Source of the DNA: Fistularia commersonii
Taxonomy: Eukaryota > Chordata > Actinopteri > Syngnathiformes > Fistulariidae
Length of the DNA stretch: 64,000 nucleotides
Reading direction: 5' to 3'
Assembly: GCA_037954325.1 (NCBI GenBank)
Contig: JBBMNZ010000003.1
Coordinates: forward strand, 2,343,465 to 2,407,464
Shown here: positions 51,101 to 63,100 of the stretch, one piece after another
How the letters are laid out: each line of letters opens with the position of its first letter
Numbering within the stretch: position 1 is the first letter of the stretch
Notes under the pieces: model-generated
What the model was told of the DNA's origin: nothing
Databases searched by the model: none
What the model saw: the letters and a program-made list of their open reading frames with translations, nothing else
Translations under genes and position numbers: made by a program

Positions 51101-54100
51101 TAATGCAATTACAAAAACAAAAATGTCATACATTCTGGATTCATTACAGATCAACTGAAATATTGCAAGCCTTTTACTATTTTAATATTGCTGATTATTA
51201 TTGCTTACATCTTAAGAAAACTCAAAAATCCTATCTCAAAATATTAGAATATCATGAAAAAGTAATTTTTGTTTTTTTTAATTGCATTACAGAAGATAAA
51301 GAACTTCATCCCAATATTCTAATTTTCTGAGACAGTCCTGTATTATCTTTAAATACTACAAAGTAAACCGCACTGAAGTAGCTTTATAAAACACAAATTG
51401 AAAATGCAGATCACGGCTGGGAAATCAAAATTCAGTTAAATTCAACGAAAACTCGAAACATGTAAAAATTCGTATCCGAAATTTCAAAGAAAAAACATCG
51501 ACCAACCTGAACGACGGCCTCTCCGATGGTCGCGTCCTCAGACACCACCGCGGCGTAGCGGTCGCGGCTGAACATGGGAGCGTTGTCGTTCACGTCGGTC
51601 ACGTTTATGTTGACGGTGGTGACGGCGCTCAACGGAGGCGTGCCGCCGTCACACGCTTCCACCGTCAGGAAGTAATCTCTGCCCGTCTCATAGTCCAGCG
51701 CGTTGGCAACTAAGATCGCACCTGCACAGACGCCAGGCATGTTTGCGTTTATATATTCCAATATTTCTTTGATAAAATACAAAAGGTTATAAAGGCGTCG
51801 AATAAGATGTTCTCGAAGGACTCGCGGGATTGTTTTCAGTGTCAAAAAAAATAATAAATCGCAAAATATAATCAAAGGTCTTTGAGAAATGTCCGCTGCT
51901 TATCATTTCTTGAAAATATTCTTTCATATTTTTATATTATATTGAATATTCCTTTTTTTCACTTCTAACATTATAGGAGGAAATCTGAAAAAAGGATACT
52001 TGCGCTGACATTTTGAATATTGAATCAATAGATTAATAATCTCTTGAGTATTTTTTTTTTATTTTTTTAACTATATAATTTTTTTCTGTTTAATTGAAGC
52101 TTCTTAGAGATTTTTTTTTCATTGTTAATTGCGGGGGTTGTTTTTGAATCATATATTTCTGAGTTTTCATTTACGTCTTGTTTCGTACGCATGTATTTTG
52201 CTCAAAATATTTTGAACGTAAAACATTGTCTCCCATTGTTGTGACAGGTCACAAAAAAGTTTTTTTTTTTTTCCTGAAATAATAAATATGCTTATTTTGG
52301 AGAAACATTTAAATAACAGTATTTGAATGTTTTGAGCAACAGCATTTAGCCTGCTTCAGAAAATAAAGGGAACACTAAAATATCACATTCTAGATGTGAA
52401 TAAATGAAATATTCTTATGAAATACTCTGTTCTTTACATAGCTGAATGTGCCGACAACAAAATCACACCAAAATGATGAATGGAAATTAAATGTATAAAT
52501 CCACGGAGGTCTGGATTTAAAGTCACGTTCAAAACGAAAGTGTAAAAACAGTTTTGCTTTGATTGATTTGGAGTTACATTGTGTTGATTAAGTGTTTATT
52601 TTTTTTAAGCAGGATATATTCATACATAAAAACCCGGCGCTGCAGACGGTGAAGACATCATTCCGCCGTCACTCCCTGTCAGTTCTGCACAAGAAGTTAA
52701 ACTTCATTTCTCTGACATGTCTTTATTTACTTCAGGGCTTTTGAGGCTCCTGTCAAGGACCTTGTTTGTGTCACTGGTCAGGTCAGGTTTCCCGAGAGAA
52801 GGTTCTCTCCAGGCGCCAAGTGTTTCTTTTCTATATCTATTTTGTTTCTATGTCTATTTTAGCTGTTTTCCCTTTTATGTTGAAATCCCATTCACAATCT
52901 TTTTCTGCGTCTCAGCATATTTAATCTCAGTTAAATCACCTTGAATGTTGCTTCATTTTACTGTGTAAACACGGTTGGGGCGATCAAACGTCGGATCATG
53001 AAGACCGGATTTAGTTGGACTCACCGGTCAGGGGTTGAATGTGGAACTTTCCGTGCTCGTTTCCCGACCGGATGCTGTACGTGATCTCCGCGTTCGTCCC
53101 GATGTCCTTGCTGGCCGCGTAGACGGTCAGAACTTTGGTTCCCACGGCGATGTCCTCTTGGATGGTCACCAGCTGATCCCGGCGCTCAAACACGGGCGGG
53201 TTGTCGTTGATGTCCATCACGGTGATGGTGACGTTGACCAGCGCGAAGAGGGGCAGCGGCGACCCCTGATCGGACGCTCGGACCGTTATCTGATAGGCCG
53301 GCTGGACTTCGCGGTCCAGGACGCGCTCCAGGACCACGATGCCCGTGGACTTATCGATGGAGAACGCGCCTCGGGCCGAGTCTTCCAGCGAGTAAACAAC
53401 CAGGCGTCCCGGACCTGCAGGGGATTTGAAAAGACATTTATTATCGCGATTAGTTTCATTGTTGGTATTTTGCAAACATTTAGTTGGGGATCACGACGGA
53501 CGACATGGTCCTAATTCTGGGAAAATAATTGTTACTGTTATTCCCATCCTTTTTTACAGAATTACTCTTTTCTAATTGCTTTTGTTCGTCGATTGCTTTT
53601 TCTTAATATTTACTTTCTAAGAATAAGAATAAGAATAAGAACAACTTTATTTATCCCGAGGAAATTGTTGTGCCAGAGGTTCAAGTAAAACATAACAATA
53701 ATAAATAATAGAAGGAAATTGTAACAGTAAAAAAAGGGGTATTATTATTATTATTATTATCACTATATTATTATTATTATTATTATCATTATTGTCATTG
53801 TTGTTGTTGTTGTTATTATTTTATTATTTTTATTATTGTTGTTGTTGTTGTTGTTGTTAAAGATAATAATAATAGTCAGTATTATTATTGTTATTATATT
53901 ACTTGTTTAGACTTATTGAGGAAATGACTGAATAAATTTTTGATTTATCTATTTTATCATCTTTTTCTATAGCATATAATTATGGATTTTTTTTTAAATA
54001 ATCATTCAGGTGATTAATTTGTTGAAGATATTGAAACAAGTGCAACGAATTCCATCTTTTACCGAGAGATTTCAATTACAACCCAAATTCAGAGTCGCAG

Positions 54101-57100
54101 AGGTTTACTTTATACTATTTCTCTTTTAATTTGATCTGAAAATTTGTAATATGAATAAATTAGCCTGTGACACAATGGTCCCACAGGAAGCTATTGAAAA
54201 GCATTTCATGAATGAAAAAATTGATTAAAATTTAAAAAAAAAACACATATTGCTTCAGGTTTATTCTGGTCAAATGGGTCTAAATTAGTTATTCATCATT
54301 TAAATCCATCAGAATGAATATTATTTGGCTCCTGAAGCCACTTAAGTCAATTTTATTTTTCTTTTTATTACAAGCACTTCCATGCATTATAATGACCTAT
54401 ATAGCAGTATCCAGTGGGATTGTGTGACACCTTAAAAAAGTAAAAAACAAAAAAACACACACACATAGACACACACACAACCTCGCTGGGTGTTTTTTTT
54501 TAAGTGTGTTGTTACGTTAAATAAGTTGCCACCTGCAACACACTGACACTGACTGAGAGAAACAAATGCAAAAATAACAGGTTTTGAAACAAGCCAACAG
54601 TTTTGCTCTCCAAGGTTGGACAGACTAATACAAGGCTCATCTAACTCAAACTCTCTTCATATTCAATATGTGGGAAATTAAAACGTATTTTCAAATAAGC
54701 AGCTGGGAAAGCTAAAGGATTTTATCCCATCTGCGTCATTTCTCTTAGACTGTCATTTTCCTTTCAACCTTTACACCTTTTTCTTATATCTGTGATAGGC
54801 CATCAGGGCCTGCAGGGCCTTCTCTGCTGGCCTAAAAAATATCATTATCACAGACGGATTTTAATTATAATTAATTTTAATTTATAATTTTAATGATTAG
54901 CTTTTTCCCTGGCTGTGTTGCTTCTGGACATGTATTTTCATATGAAAGCATTTAGCCAATCACATTTCAGACATTATTTGTTGCCAGGCAGGGGCAAAGT
55001 CAAAGAAAAATCTCCCTGGAGGCCTGCAGAATCCGACTCACAGGCGCTCGGGCAAAAAACTAGTGTCTATGAAACTGTTGCTTCAACCAATCCGATTTCG
55101 AGTTGTGACACGAAGGCCTTCTAGAAGGCTACGCTAACGTCAGCGTGTCACTTTTGATCGGATAGTCAGAGAGTGTACTAGCCAGAGCTTGCAGGCTGCA
55201 TCTGTAGCGCTCCATGACCACAAATATAGTTGTTATGATGTAATAGCTGATTTGTCAACCCATGATGTCTGAAAGAGCCATTTTCACAGTGGACTTTTCA
55301 AGAAAACATCAAGAAAAGTCATTTTTACAGCCATAAAAGAGGTATTGAGGAGTGGAGTGACAAATGGAGCACCACTGAAGGCCTAGGTGTGAAATACACA
55401 GCCCGCCGCCGAAAGTAGATATGACTAAACACAATGATGGAAAAAGAAGCATAATTACCAGAATTGAAAAGAAAGCCATTCTTCCTCGGGGTACCATTAA
55501 GGGCTTTTTTAAATTTTTTTACTTTTAATTTACAATTTTTCTGATCTTTTCACTGCTTTATTTTTCTATTCATTTTTCCATCACCTTGCCTTTTCTTAAA
55601 CTTTGAATTATTTGGCGACACGCACACACACACACACACACACACATAGATATTCACATATTCATAATAGATATAGTATTTTTGTAAATGAAGTGTAAGC
55701 TAATATATCTTTTGCCGCGCAAATACCGAAAGCATTTTCCAGAGAAATATGGCTAAACACAGATGAAGCGGGATAATTCCCCTAAAATTCAATGAATTTC
55801 GCGGGATTAATTCCTACTTTTTCCAAAGTAGAGATAACACTGTTCTAAAAATGGATATAATTCTCACCTTCGTCTGGATCGATGGCCTGGATGCGGGTGA
55901 GAAGCGCCTTGGGAGCGGTATCTTCGTATACACTCGCCGTGTACTGCGGTAGCGTGAAGATGGGCGGGTTATCGTTCACGTCAGTCACTGCTATTTGGAC
56001 CTCAGCGCGACACCAACGCCCGCCGCCGTCGGTTGCCTGGGCAACCATCCAGTAGCTGGGGGTCGTTTCCCGGTCCAGAGCCACAGACGACTTCACCTCA
56101 CCTGAATAGGTCGCGAAAATAGGCGACATTAATATGGATTGAAATCGTACTCCAAATTTATCACCCTTCAAGTATATAGAATATTTTGTCATCATTATGA
56201 TGAGTTGAAATATTCACAGAATATGCTAGGGATGTTTCTCAACGCGGCAAGAAATGATCTAAAAATCGACACGAAGCCGATATTAATATATGAGGCATAT
56301 ATTTCTTCTGCAAGCAAGTATCTCGAATTTTGGAACGCATTAAGTGTGAGCCAAAGCATGAAATAACCAAAGTTAATAACTTTGCGAGGAACTCTGAAAC
56401 TTTTAATTTTCCCAAAATTGGCATAAAAATAAGCTGCCTTTCTGCATTAAACAATATCAAAGGGCTGTTAAAAGTAGGTTAAACCATCAGATCCAACTGG
56501 AACTTGCAAAATCCTTCCAATCCATGGCGATGACCCCGTAACCGATTCCGTATCTCGCCGCGCAAAGTTCTGAGCTGCGTACCGGTTTCGGGGTTCATGC
56601 TGAAGTCCTGCGACCCCGGGCCGTGCAGGGAGTACTGGAGCCAAGAACTCAGACCCACATCTGGATCTGTAGCCCCGACCCTCAGTAACACACTGTTCAC
56701 CGGGAGGTCTTCTGGAATGGAGGCAGTATACAAAGCCTACACACACACGCGCACACACACACACACACACGGGTGATGCGTCGTTAAGATTATAAACCAC
56801 AATCTGCACAATTCAAAAAGCACTAATATCAGAGCTTCGGTAACAGTCACCTGGTCACAGACAGGGTTGTTGTCGTTGGTGTCCTTCACTATCACCTCCA
56901 CGGTTGCCTGAGAAACAAAGAGTCCATCGCTTGCAGTGACGTTTATGTTGTAAAGGTTGCGTTCCTCCCGGTCCAGCGGCCCCTTTACGTACATCTTCCA
57001 TTCACCCTGGACAAGACCGAGTGCAAAAACGCCACGGTAGTTCCCACCTGGCCACACACACACACACACACACACATAAAAAGAGACAATGTGATTTAAT

Positions 57101-60100
57101 TTGCAGCCTCCTTTGTAACATCCAGCCAATCGCACGATTAAAACTATGCTAATTTCCTAACACTTCCTTATAATTGCATTCTTTTGGATGGTATCAAAAT
57201 ATGCCAAATTTATATTAATGTGGATTTACATTAATTGTAGGTTATATTTCACATATTACCGCTTGGAGGGGGCAAAATCTGAAAAAACTGGCCTGAGGGT
57301 ATATACACTAAAAATAGGTGGCATCAAATAAATAAATGATACACTTCAGGAGTTGTGATAATGGGAAATGTGAATAAGAAAAATAAATGTAGATGTCGTT
57401 ATAATACACATTTTGGATAAGAAACAATTTAAACCCCATTTGATGACAAAATTGGATTTCAATTAAATTACTGCACCGGGATATGGAGTAAAAAGATAGA
57501 AATAACAAATCTATAGACTAAAAATAGTATAAATAACATCCAGAGGCTGGATACTGGTTATTACTGTATCTGAATAACGATTTTGTTTGTGAGTGATTGA
57601 AGTGTTAAGTGAATAGATCTCCAACCAAACCCTTCACACATTTTTCATTTTTTAACTTTTGATAATCAAACATTTCGGAAGCTCTCTTTTCTGACACGTT
57701 GGAAGCCGTCGGCTTGAAACCGCACACAAATCGTATCCAACACCCGCACGCTGACAAACATCACGTTGTTCCTGCACGGAAAGGAGAAAGGTCACATTTT
57801 TCAGGACGTGACAGCTCATTTGCTTTGTTTTCCGTGATCCACATCTGGTCACGTTGGTCTTTTTCTTTTCTCGGTTGCTTCCTGCCTTCCGTCTCGGCTG
57901 TCAAGCGTAAGGTGACATTTCCCACATGTCTGTCGCTCACTTTGGCTGACATTCATTGCAACGCCATTGGCGCAGGGAATTTCTCTTTATTAAACGTCCT
58001 TCATTAGCTCTCTTATCTCCCGTCCCTTGGTAGTCCTCTGTCTTTGTCTGCTGGGAAATTCTAACTTCATTACCACCTTCCGGCTTGTCGGGGAGCAGAT
58101 GGGTTTTGATCACATTCATATTATCAATGCAACTTTTACATTCATCTCCTAATTTTTTTTTTTTCTCATTTTGCTCTTTTGTTCCCCCTCATTTGCCTCT
58201 ATGTCCGCGTTCTTCAAGAATTTACGCCCCTGCACATTTTGTAAAGGTTATGACATTGATTTCTTTTTTATTTCCCAAGGTGAAGCATTTCTGAACAAAT
58301 ATAAAGCTAACGCTACTGATCTTACCGTGTGCGACAGAAAAACAACACACAACTGATAAAAAGACACATTTACTGAAGCTATAATCACACGTGCTGTGGT
58401 TTATGAAACGTCTTATTTATTATTTTCATTTTTTCGGCGTCCCTTATCACGCCGTTTACTATTTCTATAACCTTTGGTGAACCGCGAGTGGATAAATGTC
58501 ACAGTAAATGTTAGTCATCCTGAAATAAACATTGCCTTATTTTAATGTTGTTTCCGGGTCAAACATGGATTTATAACTGGCACAAGAAACCACAGAAGTT
58601 GATTTTGCAGCGACTCCAGCTTCTAATTTATTGAAAAACTCGTCCCCTGGTGTTTGTTTATAACAATAGATTTCGCTTTGCGTCTGCAGAACACTAACAA
58701 GTTGCTTTACGGTGACACTATGTCGTCAATAAAACAAGACAAAAAGACACGCAATGACTAATGACTGCAGACTAATGGGCCAGAATGCAATGCAATGCAT
58801 TACTGGGGGTTGGAATGGCATCTTCCCCCAAAAAATGAATGTCCAACCCCGACATTAAGAGCCGGCCCTGGGCATTTTGTGTCCTGCATGAGGTAGAAAC
58901 CTCAACTGCGCTTCGACAAACTTCTTCTCATTTTACCGTCCAAAGATAAAGGGAAATCTGACTTACGGTTTGTAAAAAAAATAAGGACGTTTCAGGCGGT
59001 CGGGGCATGCGGGACACATTTCTTGAACCAATAAGCTTCGACTCAACTGGCATTTTAGCAAACGCTAGCAGATGCTTCCCGGATGAGAGGAAAACCTCAT
59101 CAAACGACTGAGCAAGTCCAGCTGTCACGAGATAATGACACCGAATAAATCTCTCGTGACTGCGTTTTGAATAGTGAAGACTTACAATGACTTCACAGAT
59201 TATTGTTTTGTCATTGTTCAGAAGTTCCTCTGAGTTATGATACGCACCCCAGAAAATAAGGGGTCCCGCATTAATACTGTATTCATGATGCTGATGGAAA
59301 AAGAGTACAGGCTTGGAAATAACGGTTAACTCACTGTTCAATAAAAATGTCACTTCCTGTATCTGTAGTATCTATGCTATTATAGTGTTGGTTATTTGGA
59401 GCCGTTTCTCCAAAGTAAAGAAAACACCGGGAGCCACAAAACGTATTTGAAATTTAAACACGACATATAACATTATTTTTTTGCCTTTATGCTATGTATT
59501 AACAAAATATGTGTTGCATTTCTTTCAATGAACATCTGCAGAGGAAGCAAAATGACATTTCTGCATGCAACAAAACATTTTACAGCTGGTTGAAGGTTAT
59601 TTTTAAGCAAAATATTTAATGTCGATTTGAGTCCTTTTTGTATTCATGACAAAAAAAAAAAGCCTGACTTAAATTATCCACCGGCAGGAAACCAGGCGCG
59701 CGCAGTCGCTTATTAAGAACGACCAAAATATTCTAAACACGTTTTATTTCGATGTTCCAAGATGGCCATCATCTTGAGATGACATTCAAAAAATGATCAA
59801 ACTAAAATAAAATAAATTTTAATTAAATACAGGGAGCAGCATCAGAGCAATCCATCAAAGGGCCACGGTTGATAAAAGGTTGATATCCCGAATATTTTTG
59901 TTTTGTCTCCAGTGTAAACCAGCTGGTTAGTGTAGATAGGTGGTGTCTGGCCGCTGGGCTGTTAGCCTGCCGGTAGCTGTTAGCCTGCCGGTAGCTGTTA
60001 GCCTGCCGGTAGCTGTTAGCCTGCCGGTAGCTGTTAGCCTGCCGGTATCTGTTAGTCTGCTGGTATCTCTTAGCCTGCCGGTAGCTGTTAGCCTGCCGGT

Positions 60101-63100
60101 AGCTGTTAGCCTGCCGGTAGCGGTTAGCCTGCCGGTAGCTGGCTTGTTGTTTGTTTAAGATTGCTTCCCTACATCCTGGATTGGACGTGTTTTTATCTCG
60201 TATTTTAGGCACAAGGGACGGTAACAACCTTGTCCTGTGTATTAATGAGTGCCTAAAGTAGCAGTGATGGTTAATTTAGACAAATATTCAAGACATTAGT
60301 AATAAAAACGACTTCTTTTCCAAAAGTAAGACCAGCAAAATGGCACTTTTCTGCGTTGGATATTTGGATGTTACACTTTTAAAGGGGTCACAGGCTACAA
60401 TAACATACAAAAACAGGACTTACCCGTGATGTGATAGCTGACTTGCCGATTGACAGCTGAGCTGTCGTCGTCCCTGGTGTTGAGAACAGCCACCACTTCA
60501 CCCGGGGGGTCACTTTCCTGAACTGAGCCCAAGTAGCGCTGCTCCATGAACTTGGGCGGGTTGTCGTTGACGTCTGACACCGCCACCGTCACGGTGGCGG
60601 TGCTCGAAAGCGTCATGGTCTCCCCGAGATCTGAGGCCACCACTGTAAATGCGTAGGACGGGTTGGCCTCGTGGTCCAGATTTTTGCGCGTGGAAATCCA
60701 TCCCGTGTTGCTGTCGATGCCGAAGGTGCCGAGCAAAGCGTCCGCGTCGTCCTCCGATTGGATAAATTCCCCGAGGCTGAAGGACACCTGACCGTTCGCG
60801 GCCGAGTCTGGATCTCGCGCTCGGACTTGAATGATCCTCGATCCGACCGACATTCCCTCCGTGACCGTGGCTTCGTAAGAGTTGGTCTCAAACGCCGGCT
60901 TGTTGTCATTTAGATCCAACACCTTGATTTCGACATCGGCGGAAGTTACGGAATCCAGCTTGGCCTGTTGCACGGTGGCAGACACTTTGAAGTGGTATTC
61001 CTTGATGATTTCGTGGTCCAGAGCCTTATCCAGTTTGATCACACCCGTATCCTTTTCCACCACGAACACGCCGTCTCGATTGTTTTTGCCATTTTCTCCG
61101 TTAACAAGAGCGAAGGTAGCGGGGGGTAGGACAAATCCACGTGGGTTGTTCAGTCGCACGGTGCCAATGGCCGAGCCGATCGGAATGTCCTCCGGCATGG
61201 TGAACGTGTACTGATGCTGGTTGAACGAGGGAATGACGACATCCGGAGAAAGAACGTGGATGTAGACGGACACCAGAGAGTGCCTCACCGGATTTCCTCC
61301 GTCCACGGCTTTCACGAAAAACGAGAGCACAGAATTACGCAAATGGCTGAAGCTGCCTTTCGTCACCATCCAACCGTTATCGGGGTCTATTTCCAAAATG
61401 TCGACCACAGGGACGTGCGCCTCGCTGTACAGCGAATACGTCACTTTGGCGTTGGCGCCGTCGTCGGGATCGGTAGCCTGAATCTGCGTCACCAAAAAAC
61501 CTTTTGCCACGTCAGATTTGACGGACGCTCTGTATTCCGTGGCACCGAAATGAGGTACGTTATCGTTGTCATCCAAAAGAGTCACATGAACCGTGCAGTA
61601 AGAAACTCGTCCGCCAGAATCCCGAGCCGCCACCGCTAATACTATGTCTTTATTGGCGGGATCCTCACGATCGAGCGTTTCCACGGTCGCGATCTGGCCG
61701 CTCGCGTCGACGCTGAACTGGTCCTTGCCGACATCGTTGACAAAGCCATACGTGATGTGACCGAAGTCTCCCGGGTCGGCGTCCGTCGCCTTCACCTGGA
61801 GTTCCAGAGAGGAGAGTAAAAAGAACGAAAACACGGCTCATAACGCGACACGTGTACGGGTTTTTGATTTCGCACATGATAATGATTATAAAACCCTTAC
61901 CTGTATAACTTTGGTTCCCACGGCGGCATTCTCTCTCAGCTCTGCTTCGTAAACATTTTGTCCGAACGTCGGGCTGTACAGGTTGGCCCCCAGAACCTTG
62001 ACATGAACTTGTGCGGTGGTGGTGAAGACCCCGTCCGACACGGACACATTGAGGCTGTAAACAGGCTCCATCCTTTGTTTATTGTGGTTGGACAAAGTGA
62101 TAATTCCTGTCTTTTTTTCCATGGCGAAGTTCATCCTTTCATTTCCGGACAAAATGCTGTACTCCAGCTTTTCAAAATCGGAGCCGTCTGCATCGGAGGC
62201 TTGGACGCAGGTTACAAAGTGACCCTTCGGCGCTAATTCGTTCACGTGCGCCTCATAAAGAAGTTGGTTGAAAACGGGCGGGTTGTCATTTGTATCGTTT
62301 ACCACAACCGTGACGGAGACTTCGCTACTCAGCGGCGGGAAGCCGTTATCGGTGGCCCGCACGATGAAGTCATACTTCTGCACGAGTTCGTGGTCGAGCA
62401 TTCGCGCGGTCAAAATGAGTCCGCTGCTGCTATCGATGTGAAAGTAGTCGGTGTTGTTGTGCGAATCCGAGAAAATCTGGTAGCGTACGACGTTGTTCTT
62501 CTCCGAGTCTTTGTCGGTAGCGACAACCTGAAGCGCCGGAGTTCCGATCATCGCTGTTTCGGACAAAACTACGCGGTAGGACATCTTCTCAAAGATCGGT
62601 CGGTTGTCGTTGATGTCCTGAACGACCACGTCCACGTCGACCTCGGCGCGGGCGCCCGTCAGATAGTCCGTCGCTCTGATGGTCAGGCGATAAGACGACG
62701 CCGCTTCATAGTCCAAGCGGTGGATGACGCTGATGACCCCGGTATCGAAACCGATGTCGAACTGAAGAGACGGATCTCCGTCCACGACGGTGTAGATGAT
62801 GTTCTGACCTTCCGGGCTGGTGGCGTTGATACCCAGGATGGGCGTGTGGACGGCCACGTCCTCATTAACGGACACGGAATAGAACGACTTGTCGAAGACG
62901 GGCATGGCCTTGTTGACGACGGTAATGGGAAACTCAACGGCGGAGGAAAGAAGAGGATCTCCGCCGTCCCTGGCGTAAATCACCATCGGGTACTCCATAT
63001 TTGACAAGTCGGACTCGAACGCCCTCTTGAGGCTTAGACTGCCGGTCTGCCTGTTGATTTCAAAGTGCCCGTGGTCGTCCTTCAGATAGTAAGACACCTC

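Larger units (their letters stand above)
48103..51506 (-). other. fat3: intron w7-w8
   Basis: A 3.4-kb intron with a CA array at its acceptor, an A/T hairpin at 48970-49044 and the reversed composite element 50410-51341. 49050-50400 is plain A/T-rich DNA. Confidence 0.85.
53415..55867 (-). other. fat3: intron w5-w6
   Basis: A 2.5-kb intron with a retroelement tail (53622-53735), TTA/TTG trinucleotide runs (53740-53880), a possible DNA-element remnant (54790-55500) and CA repeats (55620-55647). Confidence 0.85.
57048..60423 (-). other. fat3: intron w2-w3
   Basis: A 3.4-kb intron with the CA array at its acceptor, the unclassified dispersed repeat at 59425-59822 and an 18-bp minisatellite at 59960-60141. 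57080-59420 shows nothing recognisable. Confidence 0.85.

Noticed and set aside
59823..60227. 134-codon open frame with SYRQAN repeats
   Set aside because: Follows from an 18-bp minisatellite; no splice sites or family similarity support it as an exon.
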